A model generated the notes under the pieces. That model did no database searches, was not told the DNA's origin, and saw nothing but the letters and a program-made list of their open reading frames with translations. 38,678 bases of DNA from Novosphingobium rosa NBRC 15208. Its GTDB lineage: Bacteria > Pseudomonadota > Alphaproteobacteria > Sphingomonadales > Sphingomonadaceae. Location of the stretch: positions 1 to 38,678 of the forward strand of contig NZ_BCZE01000069.1 in NCBI RefSeq assembly GCF_001598555.1, given 5' to 3'. The position numbers were made by a program, and so were the translations under genes. Positions 22,952 through 31,081 of the stretch are shown in pieces. Each line of letters begins with the position of its first letter. Within the stretch, counting starts at the first letter, position 1.

Positions 22952-25174
22952 TTACGCGCCGCCGCGCCGCAATGCCAGCTTGGGCACCTTGCGTCCCGAT
23001 CCCAGCGACGCCCCGCGCCCCGAAAGCGACGGATTGGTCATGAAATAGCGATGCGCGTTGAAAGGCCGGTCGCCCGGGGTGGTGCGCTTGTAATGGCCTT
23101 CGGAATCAAGCGTCCAGCTCTGCTCATTGTCGAGCAGATTGGCAAGCATCACCTGATCGAGCACCTGATCGTGCACCGTGCGGTTGCGGATGGGGATCAG
23201 CACCTCGACACGGCGGTCGAGGTTGCGGGTCATGCCATCGGCGCTGGAGATGAAGACGCGCGCGCGCTGGTTGGGCAGCGGATTGCCCGCGGCAAAGGCC
23301 CAGATGCGGCTATGCTCCAGAAAACGCCCGATGATCGATTTGACGCGGATGTTCTCCGACAGGCCCTTGATGCCCGGGCGCAGGCAGCAGATGCCGCGCA
23401 CGACAAGGCTGACCTCCACCCCGGCGCAGCTGGCTTCATAGAGGCGGTCGATCAGATCATGATCGGTCAGCGAGTTGAGCTTGCCCCAGATCTGCGCCGG
23501 TTTGCCCGCCTTGGCATTGGCAATCTCGCGGTCGATGCAGCCATAGAGGCGCTGGCGCAGCATCACCGGGGCCACGCCGATCAGCGAGGTGCGGCGCGGC
23601 TCGACATAGCCGGTGATGAAGTTGAAGACCTGATTGGCGTCGCGGCCAATGGCGGCCTCGGCGGTGAAATAGGACAGGTCGGTGTAGATCTTGGCGGTGA
23701 TCGGATGGTAATTGCCGGTGCCGAAGTGGCAATAGGTGCGATAGCCATCGCCCTCGCGCCGCACCACCATGCTGATCTTGGCGTGGGTCTTCCAGTCCAC
23801 GAAGCCGTAGATCACCTGAACGCCGGCGTTCTCCAGCTGGCTGGCCCAGTGCAGGTTCTGCTCTTCATCGAAGCGGGCCTTCAGCTCCACCACGGCGGTG
23901 ACGCTCTTGCCCGCCTCGGCGGCGGCGATCAGGGCGTTGATGATCGCGCTCTGCTTGCCCGCGCGATAGAGCGTCTGCTTGATCGCCACCACATCGGGAT
24001 CGATCGCGGCCTGACGCAGGAAATCGATCACAACCTCGAAGCTTTCATAGGGGTGGTGGATCACCAGATCCTTCTCGCGGATCGCCGAGAAGATATCGCC
24101 GTCATGCTCGAGGATGCGCTCGGGATAGCGTGGGGTGTAGGGCTCGAACTTCAGCTCGGGCCGCTTCTCGCTACAGATTTCCGAGAGGCCCGCCATGCCG
24201 ATCGGCCCCGCCGACTTGATCACGATGGCATGATCGAGCTTCAGCTGGTCGCGCAGCAGCTGCTCGGCCTGAGGGTCGAAATCGCCCTGCAATTGCAGCA
24301 TGATGACGCTGCCGCGACGGCGCCGTTTGATGGCGGTGCGGAAATAGCGCACCAGATCCTCGGCATCTTCCTCGATCTCGATGTCGCTGTCGCGCAGCAC
24401 GCGGAAGACGCCGTGGCCCTTGGCCTCGAAACCGGGGAAGAGCAGATCGATATGGCGCCAGATCACATCCTCGATGCTGATGTAGCTGGCCTCGATCCCC
24501 GAAACGCGCACGAAACGCGGCAGGGCGGCGGGGATCAGCACCATCTCCATCACCTGCGCCAGATCGGCGGCGCGGGTCAGGCTGACCATCAGCCCCATGC
24601 CGCCATTGCTGACGAAGGGAAAGGGATGCGCCGGATCGATGGCCTGCGGGGTGATGACCGGCAGCACACGCTCAAGGAAATAGTCCTTGAGCCAGCGCAC
24701 CTGCGTGGCGTCCAGCCTGGGCGCCAGCTTGACCACGCTGGGATCTTCGCCGGGAGCCTGATCGAGGATATGGATATGCTGGGCGGCCAGTTCGCCGCGC
24801 AATTCGGTCCAGATCGCCTGTTGACCGGCCTCCACCCGCACCACCTCGTCGCGGATGGCGTCGAGCTGCTGGGCGGGCGTATGGCCGTCGATCGAGATCT
24901 CCTCGATCTTGCGGCGCACCTGCGCGGCCAGACCCGCCACGCGCACCATCAGGAATTCGTCGAGATTGTTGCCCGAGATCGAGAGGAACCGCAGCCGCTC
25001 CAGCAGGGGATAGTTGCGGTTGCGCGCCTCATCCAGCACGCGGGTGTTGAAGGCCAGCCAGCTCAGTTCGCGGTTGAAGAAGCGATGGCGGACCTTGGCC
25101 ACCTCTTCATTGCCCTCATGCTGCGGGGGTTGGGCCACAAGATGGGCGATGGGCGAGAGCGTATGGGTGTTCAT
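22952..25174 (-). CDS. ppk: Polyphosphate kinase 1
   Basis: A 740-residue PPK1, which makes polyphosphate from ATP at the inner membrane. Domain landmarks include N-terminal 'FFNRELSWLAFNTRVLDEAR', the middle head domain, and the phospholipase-D-like C-terminal domains with the autophosphorylated His in 'HFGTGNYHPITAKIYTDL' (about 483), 'ARFDEEQNLHWA' and 'RNLDRRVEVLIPI'. ATG 25174 is chosen because AGGGA lies 7 nt upstream; the frame extends 35 codons further but without a ribosome binding site or conserved residues. It forms an operon with ppx (9 bp gap). PolyP supports stress survival and motility in the family. Confidence 0.96.
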   Translation of the reverse strand: MNTHTLSPIAHLVAQPPQHEGNEEVAKVRHRFFNRELSWLAFNTRVLDEARNRNYPLLERLRFLSISGNNLDEFLMVRVAGLAAQVRRKIEEISIDGHTPAQQLDAIRDEVVRVEAGQQAIWTELRGELAAQHIHILDQAPGEDPSVVKLAPRLDATQVRWLKDYFLERVLPVITPQAIDPAHPFPFVSNGGMGLMVSLTRAADLAQVMEMVLIPAALPRFVRVSGIEASYISIEDVIWRHIDLLFPGFEAKGHGVFRVLRDSDIEIEEDAEDLVRYFRTAIKRRRRGSVIMLQLQGDFDPQAEQLLRDQLKLDHAIVIKSAGPIGMAGLSEICSEKRPELKFEPYTPRYPERILEHDGDIFSAIREKDLVIHHPYESFEVVIDFLRQAAIDPDVVAIKQTLYRAGKQSAIINALIAAAEAGKSVTAVVELKARFDEEQNLHWASQLENAGVQVIYGFVDWKTHAKISMVVRREGDGYRTYCHFGTGNYHPITAKIYTDLSYFTAEAAIGRDANQVFNFITGYVEPRRTSLIGVAPVMLRQRLYGCIDREIANAKAGKPAQIWGKLNSLTDHDLIDRLYEASCAGVEVSLVVRGICCLRPGIKGLSENIRVKSIIGRFLEHSRIWAFAAGNPLPNQRARVFISSADGMTRNLDRRVEVLIPIRNRTVHDQVLDQVMLANLLDNEQSWTLDSEGHYKRTTPGDRPFNAHRYFMTNPSLSGRGASLGSGRKVPKLALRRGGA

Positions 25175-25367
25175 GTCAGATCCCTGGCTTGGCATGCCGA
25201 CAGCGCGATCCGGCATGCCCGTCAACATTGCCCATCCACAAGAGGAGGGGGCAAGCCCATGATCCGGCTGCATGACCATGGCATGACAGCCGGACCGCTA
25301 AAATCGTTCCCGCCGGGCAAGGTGCCATCACCCTGCCTGACGCGCCAGCCTCATCAGCCCGTTTTCC

Positions 25368-25871
25368 TCAACCACGTCCGCGGTACGAAGCAACACCCTG
25401 ATCGGGCACCCACAGCCCGGCGGGCGGCGCATCGGACTGCCAGAAGACATCGATAGGAATGCCGCCGCGCGGATACCAATAGCCGCCGATGCGCAGCCAG
25501 CGGGGCTTCATCTCGTCGAACAGGCGTTGGCCGATGCCCACGGTTACATCCTCATGGAAGCCCGCATGGTTACGGAACGAGCCGAGGAACAGCTTGAGCG
25601 ACTTGGATTCCACGATGGTGTCGCCCGGCGCGTAATCCAGCACCAGATGGGCGAAATCGGGCTGGCCGGTGACGGGGCACAGCGAAGTGAACTCAGGCGC
25701 GGCAAAACGCACCAGATAAAACGAGCCGACGCGCGGATTGGGCACGTAATCGAGCTGCGCTTCCTCGGGCGAGCCCGGCAGGCGGCTGGTCTGGCCAAGA
25801 TGAAGAGCGCCCTGCGCGTAATGCGGCGTGGCGGGATTGGAAAGGTGATCTGACTCGGGGGGATTGCTCAT
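25368..25871 (-). CDS. queF: NADPH-dependent 7-cyano-7-deazaguanine (preQ0) reductase
   Basis: A 167-residue short-type (single T-fold) QueF that reduces preQ0 to preQ1 in queuosine synthesis for tRNA wobble modification. The catalytic Cys65 in 'EFTSLCPVTGQPDFAH' forms the thioimide with the substrate. The nearby Asp, the 'ESKSLKLFLGSFRNH' NADPH/substrate motif and 'HEDVTVGIGQRL' are all present. No other que genes are adjacent. It is divergent from the Pro-rich membrane protein gene, with about 160 bp shared upstream DNA. I looked for a preQ1 riboswitch upstream and saw none. Confidence 0.95.
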   Translation of the reverse strand: MSNPPESDHLSNPATPHYAQGALHLGQTSRLPGSPEEAQLDYVPNPRVGSFYLVRFAAPEFTSLCPVTGQPDFAHLVLDYAPGDTIVESKSLKLFLGSFRNHAGFHEDVTVGIGQRLFDEMKPRWLRIGGYWYPRGGIPIDVFWQSDAPPAGLWVPDQGVASYRGRG

Positions 25872-25976
25872 GGATCGCTCATGCCGCCAAGCGCGCCGGG
25901 CCGCAAGGGTGAATGCCTTGAACAGCCCCTCCGCTTTAGGGGGCAGACAGGCGAATATTTAAGTATTACCCACGGG

Positions 25977-26005
25977 TTGGGGCGCGAGAGGCAGCGCCCT
26001 ATAGT
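25977..26005 (+). promoter_or_regulatory. Candidate sigma-70-like promoter for the Pro-rich membrane protein gene
   Basis: TTGGGG (25977-25982) and TATAGT (26000-26005) are separated by 17 bp. The -10 lies about 25 bp before the first start codon, giving a short leader. The match to housekeeping consensus is reasonable (TTGaca/TATAaT) for a GC-rich alphaproteobacterium. It is predicted from pattern only. Confidence 0.5.
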
Positions 26006-26029
26006 GTTGTTAACGGGGCAAGCGGAGAT

Positions 26030-27700
26030 ATGATGTTGCGTGAGGGCATGATGCTGGGGGCGATCATCGCAGCCGCGAGCGTGGCGCCCTGCGCATGGGT
26101 GACGCCCTCGGCGACGGCGCAATCCATCGGTGACTGGTCGGCCAGCTATCATGGCCAGGCCGGAACGCCATCCGGTGCTCCAGCCAGCACGCCATCAGCC
26201 AGCGCCAGCCAGCCCGCGCCGCGAATCGAGGCGGCGCCGATCTTCACCCCCACGCCCAGCCCCTCGCCGCATGCCACGAACAAGCCCAAACCCGTCGAAA
26301 AGCCCAAGGCTGAGGCAAAACCGGCGGAAAAGCGGCATGAGGCCGAGCCCCGGCATGAAAAACCCGCGCCGCAAGCCACGACCCCGAAGGCTGCCGCCCC
26401 GGCCCAGCACAAGCCGGCGCATGTCGAGCCTGCCGCTCCGGTGGCCCATGCTCCGGCCACGCCGAAGGCGCCGCCGCCCGTGGCCGCCCATCCAACGCCA
26501 GCCCCTGTCGCCAAGCCGACGCCGCAACCCAGCGTGACCGCCAGCCCGGCGCCTGTGGCCACGCCCTCGCCCGCCGCGAGCGCTTCGCCGACGCCCGCCG
26601 CCACTGCGACGCCCGCGCCCCGCCCCTCGCCGCGCCTGCCCGCGCCCAGGCCGGCAGCAGCGCCTGCTCCGGCTACGGCGCCGTTTTCGGATAATTTGCC
26701 GCAATGGCCGCTGGGGGTCGCCGCGCTGCTGGGCGGACTTGGCGGCTGGCTGCTGTGGCGCCGCAAGAGCAAGCCCGCGCCCGAGGAGGCGCCCGAAGAA
26801 GCAGAGGCCGCCGAACCCGCCCCCGTCGAAGCAGCGCAGGCCGAAGAAACGCCGGAGCCCATTCCGGTTGCGCCGCCTGCCCCGCCCGTCGCCGAGCCTG
26901 AGCCGCTGCCCGTCTTCAAGCCCGCTGCGCTGGCGGAGGCGCCCGCGCCCGTCACGCCCGCAGAGCCGATCCCCGATGAACTCTCGCTCGATTTCGAGCC
27001 GACACGCTTTGCCACCACCCTCTCCGAAGCCACATTGCGCTATCGCCTGACGGTGACCAACCTGAGCGCCGAACCGCTGGGCCCGCTGGCGATCAACGGC
27101 AGAATGGAAGCCGCCTCTCCCGAGGAAGAGCCGGAAGAGGAACAGGCCGAACCCGCAGCGCAAGCCGCGCCCGAGCCGCCTGCTCCGCCGCGCGCCATCA
27201 CCGGCTTCCAGCCCAATCCGCAATTCGCGCCGCACCCGGTGGAAGAGCCCGAAACCATCGCCCCCGCAGCCGGGCCGGAAACCCCCGAGCCCGCAAGCGA
27301 AAACGGCGACACCGCGCCTGACGCCCCGGCGCCCGCCCCGGAAGACCCGCAGGTCGACGCTCCCGAGCAGGAACCGGCCCCCTCCCCCACGGATTTCGCC
27401 GAACTGCACCGGCTGATGATCCTGCGCCCGGGCGAAAGCACCGAGCTGCGCGGGCAAATCCATCTGCCGCTCTCGGCCATCACGCCGCTGCGGGTGGGCG
27501 CGGCCGAGCTTTTCGTGCCGCTCGTGCATTTCACGGTCGAGGGCGAGAGAATTGTGGATGAAGGCAATCCGCCTCCGGCCACGGGCGCACTCAGCCTGAT
27601 GGTGGGGGAAAAGGCGCGCGCACAGGCCGCGCTCGCCCCGTTCCGGCTGGATACCGGGCCCATGATCGCCGGCGAATTGACCACCCGTGCGCTGCCCTGA
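26030..27700 (+). CDS. Large Pro/Ala/Glu-rich membrane protein, function unknown
   Basis: A 556-residue protein with distinct zones. An N-terminal signal-like hydrophobic stretch is followed by a Pro/Ala/Lys-rich, low-complexity region (about 40-220, many KP, AP and TP repeats). Then comes one transmembrane helix ending in WRRKSK (about 224-246) and a second acidic Pro/Glu-rich linker. A folded-looking segment (about 315-358, 'LSLDFEPTRFATTLSEATLR') is followed by another acidic insert (about 360-455) and a C-terminal beta-rich segment ('LMILRPGESTELRGQIHLPL', 'VHFTVEGERI'). The C-terminal parts read like two halves of one beta-sandwich split by a disordered insert. The Pro-rich region may span the periplasm, as in TonB-like proteins, but no TonB signature is seen. 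The start may be the second ATG (26033). The family is unrecognised. Confidence 0.75.
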   Translation: MMLREGMMLGAIIAAASVAPCAWVTPSATAQSIGDWSASYHGQAGTPSGAPASTPSASASQPAPRIEAAPIFTPTPSPSPHATNKPKPVEKPKAEAKPAEKRHEAEPRHEKPAPQATTPKAAAPAQHKPAHVEPAAPVAHAPATPKAPPPVAAHPTPAPVAKPTPQPSVTASPAPVATPSPAASASPTPAATATPAPRPSPRLPAPRPAAAPAPATAPFSDNLPQWPLGVAALLGGLGGWLLWRRKSKPAPEEAPEEAEAAEPAPVEAAQAEETPEPIPVAPPAPPVAEPEPLPVFKPAALAEAPAPVTPAEPIPDELSLDFEPTRFATTLSEATLRYRLTVTNLSAEPLGPLAINGRMEAASPEEEPEEEQAEPAAQAAPEPPAPPRAITGFQPNPQFAPHPVEEPETIAPAAGPETPEPASENGDTAPDAPAPAPEDPQVDAPEQEPAPSPTDFAELHRLMILRPGESTELRGQIHLPLSAITPLRVGAAELFVPLVHFTVEGERIVDEGNPPPATGALSLMVGEKARAQAALAPFRLDTGPMIAGELTTRALP

Positions 27701-27843
27701 GCCCGCCCAAGGCACCGCAAAGCTGAAACAATCCATCCTTTCCAGCAACAGAACCGACAAAAACCGCATCAGCGCCATTGCGGTTCGCGCCACAGGCTCG
27801 TAATCCCTTCGCACTCGCAGCGAACGGAGGCGCGCGCAGGGTC

Positions 27844-28701
27844 ATGGAAAGTCTGGTCAGCACTGAATGGTTGGCGGGGGAGAGCATCGCCTCTGACCTG
27901 CGCATCCTCGATGCGAGCAGCCACCTGCCCGATACGGGTCGCCATGCTTTCGGCGAGTTCGAAAGCGGGCATATCGATGGCGCGATCTTCATGGATCTGG
28001 CGGGGTTGATCGACGAGGACTCGCCAGTCGAGAACACCTTGCCCTCGCCCGAGAAATTCGCCAGCCGCATGGCCCTGCTGGGTCTGGGCGACGGCAGCCG
28101 CATCGTGCTTTACGATGATTCGGCGATCCACAGCGCGGCGCGCGCGTGGTTCGTGCTGCGGCTGTTCGGGGCGCAGAATGTGGCCATTCTCGATGGCGGC
28201 TTCGCCAAATGGAAGGCCGAGGATCGCGCGATCAACACCGGCCATATCGACCTGCGCAAACGCCATTTTACCGCATGGCACAATGACAAGGCCCTGCGCT
28301 CCAAAGCCCAGATGATGGGCAACATCCAGTCGAAGGCCGAGCAGGTGGTCGATGCGCGCGGCGCGGCGCGTTTTGCGGGGACCGCCCCTGAACCACGCGC
28401 GGGTATGCAGCCCGGCCATATCCCCGGCGCGCTCAACGTGCCTTACACCAGCCTTTACAACGCCGACGGCACCTTCAAGGACAAACCCGCCCTGCGCGCC
28501 GCCTTCGAGGGCGCGGGCGTCGATCTGTCCCGCCCCATCGTCACCTCCTGCGGCAGCGGCGTGACGGCCTGCGTGCTGATTTTCGCGCTGCATCTGCTCG
28601 GCAAGAACGATGTCGCGCTCTATGACGGCAGCTGGGCGGAATGGGGCGCCGATCCGCAGACGCCCAAGGAAACCGGCCCCTCCCCCGCGATTTCGCACTG
28701 A
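27844..28701 (+). CDS. sseA: 3-mercaptopyruvate sulfurtransferase, rhodanese family
   Basis: A 285-residue tandem-rhodanese enzyme, close to the 281 residues of E. coli SseA. The N-terminal inactive rhodanese domain contains 'HIDGAIFMDLAGL'. The C-terminal catalytic domain ends in the active-site loop C236-G-S-G-V-T, the mercaptopyruvate-type loop (thiosulfate sulfurtransferases carry CRKG or CRxGx[R/T]-type loops). It transfers sulfane sulfur from 3-mercaptopyruvate to thiols or cyanide. ATG 27844 is preferred over the longer frame because it begins the conserved 'ESLVSTEWLA' segment. metC follows after 10 bp, so the two form a sulfur-amino-acid operon. Confidence 0.93.
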   Translation: MESLVSTEWLAGESIASDLRILDASSHLPDTGRHAFGEFESGHIDGAIFMDLAGLIDEDSPVENTLPSPEKFASRMALLGLGDGSRIVLYDDSAIHSAARAWFVLRLFGAQNVAILDGGFAKWKAEDRAINTGHIDLRKRHFTAWHNDKALRSKAQMMGNIQSKAEQVVDARGAARFAGTAPEPRAGMQPGHIPGALNVPYTSLYNADGTFKDKPALRAAFEGAGVDLSRPIVTSCGSGVTACVLIFALHLLGKNDVALYDGSWAEWGADPQTPKETGPSPAISH

Positions 28702-28711
28702 AAGCATCCCC

Positions 28712-29935
28712 ATGAGTTTCGACGATGAGCAGCGCCCCGCCACCAAGCTGGTGACCAGCGGGCGCCGCGACGAATGGACCGGCACCGGCGCTCATCCCGC
28801 CGCCGTGGTCAGCCCGCCGGTGTGGCGCGCCTCGACGCATTTGTACCCCAACATGACCGCCCTGCGCGCCGAAACCGGCCAGAATGCCGATGGCCGCTTC
28901 TATTACGGCCGGCGCGGCGCCCCCACCCAATGGGCGCTGGCCGAGGCGCTGACCCAGCTTGAGCCCGGCGCGGCGGGCACGGTGCTCTATCCCAGCGGCG
29001 TGGCGGCGATTGCTGGCGTATTGCTCACAGTGCTGAAGCCCGGCGACGTGCTGCTGATGACCGACAATGCCTATGAGCCCAGCCGCTCGCTGGCCAAGGG
29101 CCTGCTGGCCGAGATCGGTGTGGAAACCCGCTGGTTCGCACCCGATGGGGTGGAGGATTTCACCGCCCAACTGTGCCCCCGCGTCAAGGCCGTGCTGCTG
29201 GAATCGCCCGGCAGCCTGACGATGGAGGTGCATGACCTACCCGCCATTCTGGCCCTGTGCCGTCAGCATGGCATCACCTCCATTCTCGACAACACCTGGG
29301 CCAGCCCGCTGGGTCTGGCCAGCCTGCCGATGGGGGTGGACATCACGCTGATGGCGCTGACCAAGCATGTCGGCGGGCACAGCGATCTGATGATGGGCAG
29401 CGCCTCTGCCGGGGCGGAATGGTATGACAAGCTGCGCCGCCGCGCGCAGATGCTGGGCAATGTCGTCTCGCCCGATGATGCGGCGCTGGCGCTGCGCGGC
29501 CTGCGCACCATGGGCGTGCGGCTGAAGCAATCGACCGCCTCGGCGCTGGCCCTGGCCGAATGGCTGCAAACAAGGCCCGAGGTGGCGCGCGTGCTGTGCC
29601 CAATGCTGCCCGGAACGCCCGGCCATGATCTGTGGGCGCGCGATTTCACCGGCGGTTGCGGGTTGTTCAGCTTCGTCTTCAAGGGCGGCACCAGCGGCTC
29701 GCGTGACCGTTTTATCGATGCGCTGGACCTGTTCGGCATCGGCTACAGCTGGGGCGGCTTTGAAAGTCTGGCCACGCCCGTCGATCCCGCGCGCATCCGC
29801 AAGCCGGAAAGCTGGCCCCTGCCCGGCCTCGACGCGGACGACCGCTATGGTGTGCGTCTGGCCATCGGGCTGGAAGATCCACAGGATCTGATTGCCGATA
29901 TGGAACGGGCTTTGGCGGTGTGGGCGGAAGGTTGA
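28712..29935 (+). CDS. metC: Cystathionine beta-lyase
   Basis: A 407-residue member of the Cys/Met metabolism PLP enzymes (gamma-family). It shows 'YYGRRGAPTQWALAEALTQL' (the tyrosine and arginine contacting PLP phosphate from the neighbouring subunit), 'LDNTWASPLGLASLPMGVDI' and the PLP-binding Lys218 in 'MALTKHVGGHSDLMMG', and ends with the expected 'LAIGLEDPQDLIADMERAL' motif. It cleaves cystathionine to homocysteine, pyruvate and ammonia in methionine synthesis. Cystathionine gamma-lyase or related activities cannot be excluded from motifs, but the S-H-x-D-L-M-M-G pattern and tryptophan after N-T favour beta-lyase. It lies 10 bp after sseA. Confidence 0.9.
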   Translation: MSFDDEQRPATKLVTSGRRDEWTGTGAHPAAVVSPPVWRASTHLYPNMTALRAETGQNADGRFYYGRRGAPTQWALAEALTQLEPGAAGTVLYPSGVAAIAGVLLTVLKPGDVLLMTDNAYEPSRSLAKGLLAEIGVETRWFAPDGVEDFTAQLCPRVKAVLLESPGSLTMEVHDLPAILALCRQHGITSILDNTWASPLGLASLPMGVDITLMALTKHVGGHSDLMMGSASAGAEWYDKLRRRAQMLGNVVSPDDAALALRGLRTMGVRLKQSTASALALAEWLQTRPEVARVLCPMLPGTPGHDLWARDFTGGCGLFSFVFKGGTSGSRDRFIDALDLFGIGYSWGGFESLATPVDPARIRKPESWPLPGLDADDRYGVRLAIGLEDPQDLIADMERALAVWAEG

Positions 29936-30026
29936 AACGCCCACGCAGCCTCGACACAAGATTCCCTACCCCCACCCATAGCCAATCTGCCTTTCATCTG
30001 GCTGCGGAGAGGACCAAGGGGGCGCC

Positions 30027-30794
30027 ATGAACCCCTTACCTTCCTCGACTGGCAAGATCTGGCTGGTGGGCGCCGGCCCCGGCGATCCCGACCTGCTCAC
30101 CCTGCGCGCGGCGCGGCTGGTGATGGGCGCGAAGGTGATCGTGCATGACGGGCTTGTCGATCCGCGCATTCTGGCCATGGCCCCGGCCAGCGCGAAGCTG
30201 GTTTCCGTGGCCAAGCGCCGCAGCCGCCATTCGATGCCTCAGGATGAGATCAACGCCCTGCTGGTCAGCGAGGCTCTGGCGGGCCGCGATGTGGTGCGCC
30301 TGAAGGGCGGCGACCCCTTCGTCTTCGGGCGCGGCGGTGAGGAAGCCGAAGCCGCCCGCGCCGCCGGCGTTACTGTTGAAGTCGTGCCCGGCATTTCCGC
30401 CGCCATCGGCGCTGCCGCTGCCGCACAGCTGCCGCTGACGCATCGCAATGCGGCCAGCGTGGTCAGCTTCGTGGCCGGGCAGTGCAAGGGGCTGTCGGAA
30501 CAGAACTGGGCGGGGCTGGCCGGGCATGGCCGCACGCTGGTGATCTATATGGGTCTGGCCAATGCCGATCCCATCGCCGACAAGCTGATGGCCGATGGCC
30601 TCGCGCCCGACACCCCCGTCGCCGTGGTGGAAAATGCCGCGCGCCCCGAAATGCGGGTGCTGCGCGGTCCGCTGGCGGGGCTTGGCACGCTGGTCAAGGA
30701 TCACCATGTGGTCAGCCCGGCGCTGATCATCATCGGCGCGATCACCGCGCTGGAAGACAACAACCTCGCAATGGCAGTGGAGGCCGAAGCGTGA
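30027..30794 (+). CDS. cobA: Uroporphyrinogen-III C-methyltransferase (SUMT)
   Basis: A 255-residue single-domain tetrapyrrole methylase. It has 'WLVGAGPGDPDLLTLRAARL' (SAM-binding loop), 'VVRLKGGDPFVFGRGGEEAE' and 'VEVVPGISAAIGAAAAAQLP', the classical SUMT signatures. It doubly methylates uroporphyrinogen III to precorrin-2, the precursor of siroheme and cobalamin. No dehydrogenase/ferrochelatase (CysG N-terminal) domain is fused. Its place at the head of a sulfate-reduction operon and overlap with the next gene (GTGA) indicate it serves siroheme supply for the sulfite reductase two genes downstream. The step from precorrin-2 to siroheme must be encoded elsewhere. Confidence 0.95.
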   Translation: MNPLPSSTGKIWLVGAGPGDPDLLTLRAARLVMGAKVIVHDGLVDPRILAMAPASAKLVSVAKRRSRHSMPQDEINALLVSEALAGRDVVRLKGGDPFVFGRGGEEAEAARAAGVTVEVVPGISAAIGAAAAAQLPLTHRNAASVVSFVAGQCKGLSEQNWAGLAGHGRTLVIYMGLANADPIADKLMADGLAPDTPVAVVENAARPEMRVLRGPLAGLGTLVKDHHVVSPALIIIGAITALEDNNLAMAVEAEA

Positions 30795-31081
30795 AGATCA
30801 TCACAGGCAATGACCTGAAAAGTGGCGCCGTCACCTGGTGGGACGGCAAGGGCTGGTCGCTGCATGTCAACGACGCCGTGGCCGTGGAGGCCGATGCCGC
30901 CGCCATCATCGCCGAGGAAGAGGCCACCCGCCGCGTCACCGGAGCCTACACTGTCGATGCCGAGCAGGGCGCGGATGGCATTCGCCCCGCCCATATCAAG
31001 GAGCGTATCCGCGCCCTTGGGCCCACGGTGCGGCTCGACCTGTCGCTTGATCCTTCCGCCACGCCTGATCGGGTGCTGTAA
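30791..31081 (+). CDS. DUF2849 domain-containing protein
   Basis: A 96-residue protein starting at GTG 30791, overlapping the cobA stop (GTGA) and ending in TAATG, which overlaps the sulfite reductase start by one base. The N terminus ('VKIITGNDLKSGAVTWWDGK') and central helix ('AVEADAAAIIAEEEATRRVT') match the DUF2849 family, found between cobA and the sulfite/nitrite reductase gene in many Alphaproteobacteria. No catalytic motif is visible. A role as an accessory protein to siroheme or sulfite reductase is inferred from context only. Confidence 0.85.
   Translation: MKIITGNDLKSGAVTWWDGKGWSLHVNDAVAVEADAAAIIAEEEATRRVTGAYTVDAEQGADGIRPAHIKERIRALGPTVRLDLSLDPSATPDRVL

Noticed and set aside
21755..25456. 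Very long plus-strand frame of about 1230 codons opposite ppx and ppk
   Set aside because: It is antisense to two clearly conserved genes, is rich in His, Gln, Arg and Gly without domain structure, and is the usual shadow frame in GC-rich DNA.
25872..26029. Possible preQ1 riboswitch upstream of queF
   Set aside because: No preQ1-I or preQ1-II consensus core is visible; only a GC hairpin (25926-25942) and an AT-rich patch.
27701..27843. Possible SAM riboswitch upstream of sseA-metC
   Set aside because: I looked for the conserved cores of SAM-I, SAM-II and SAH riboswitches and found none.
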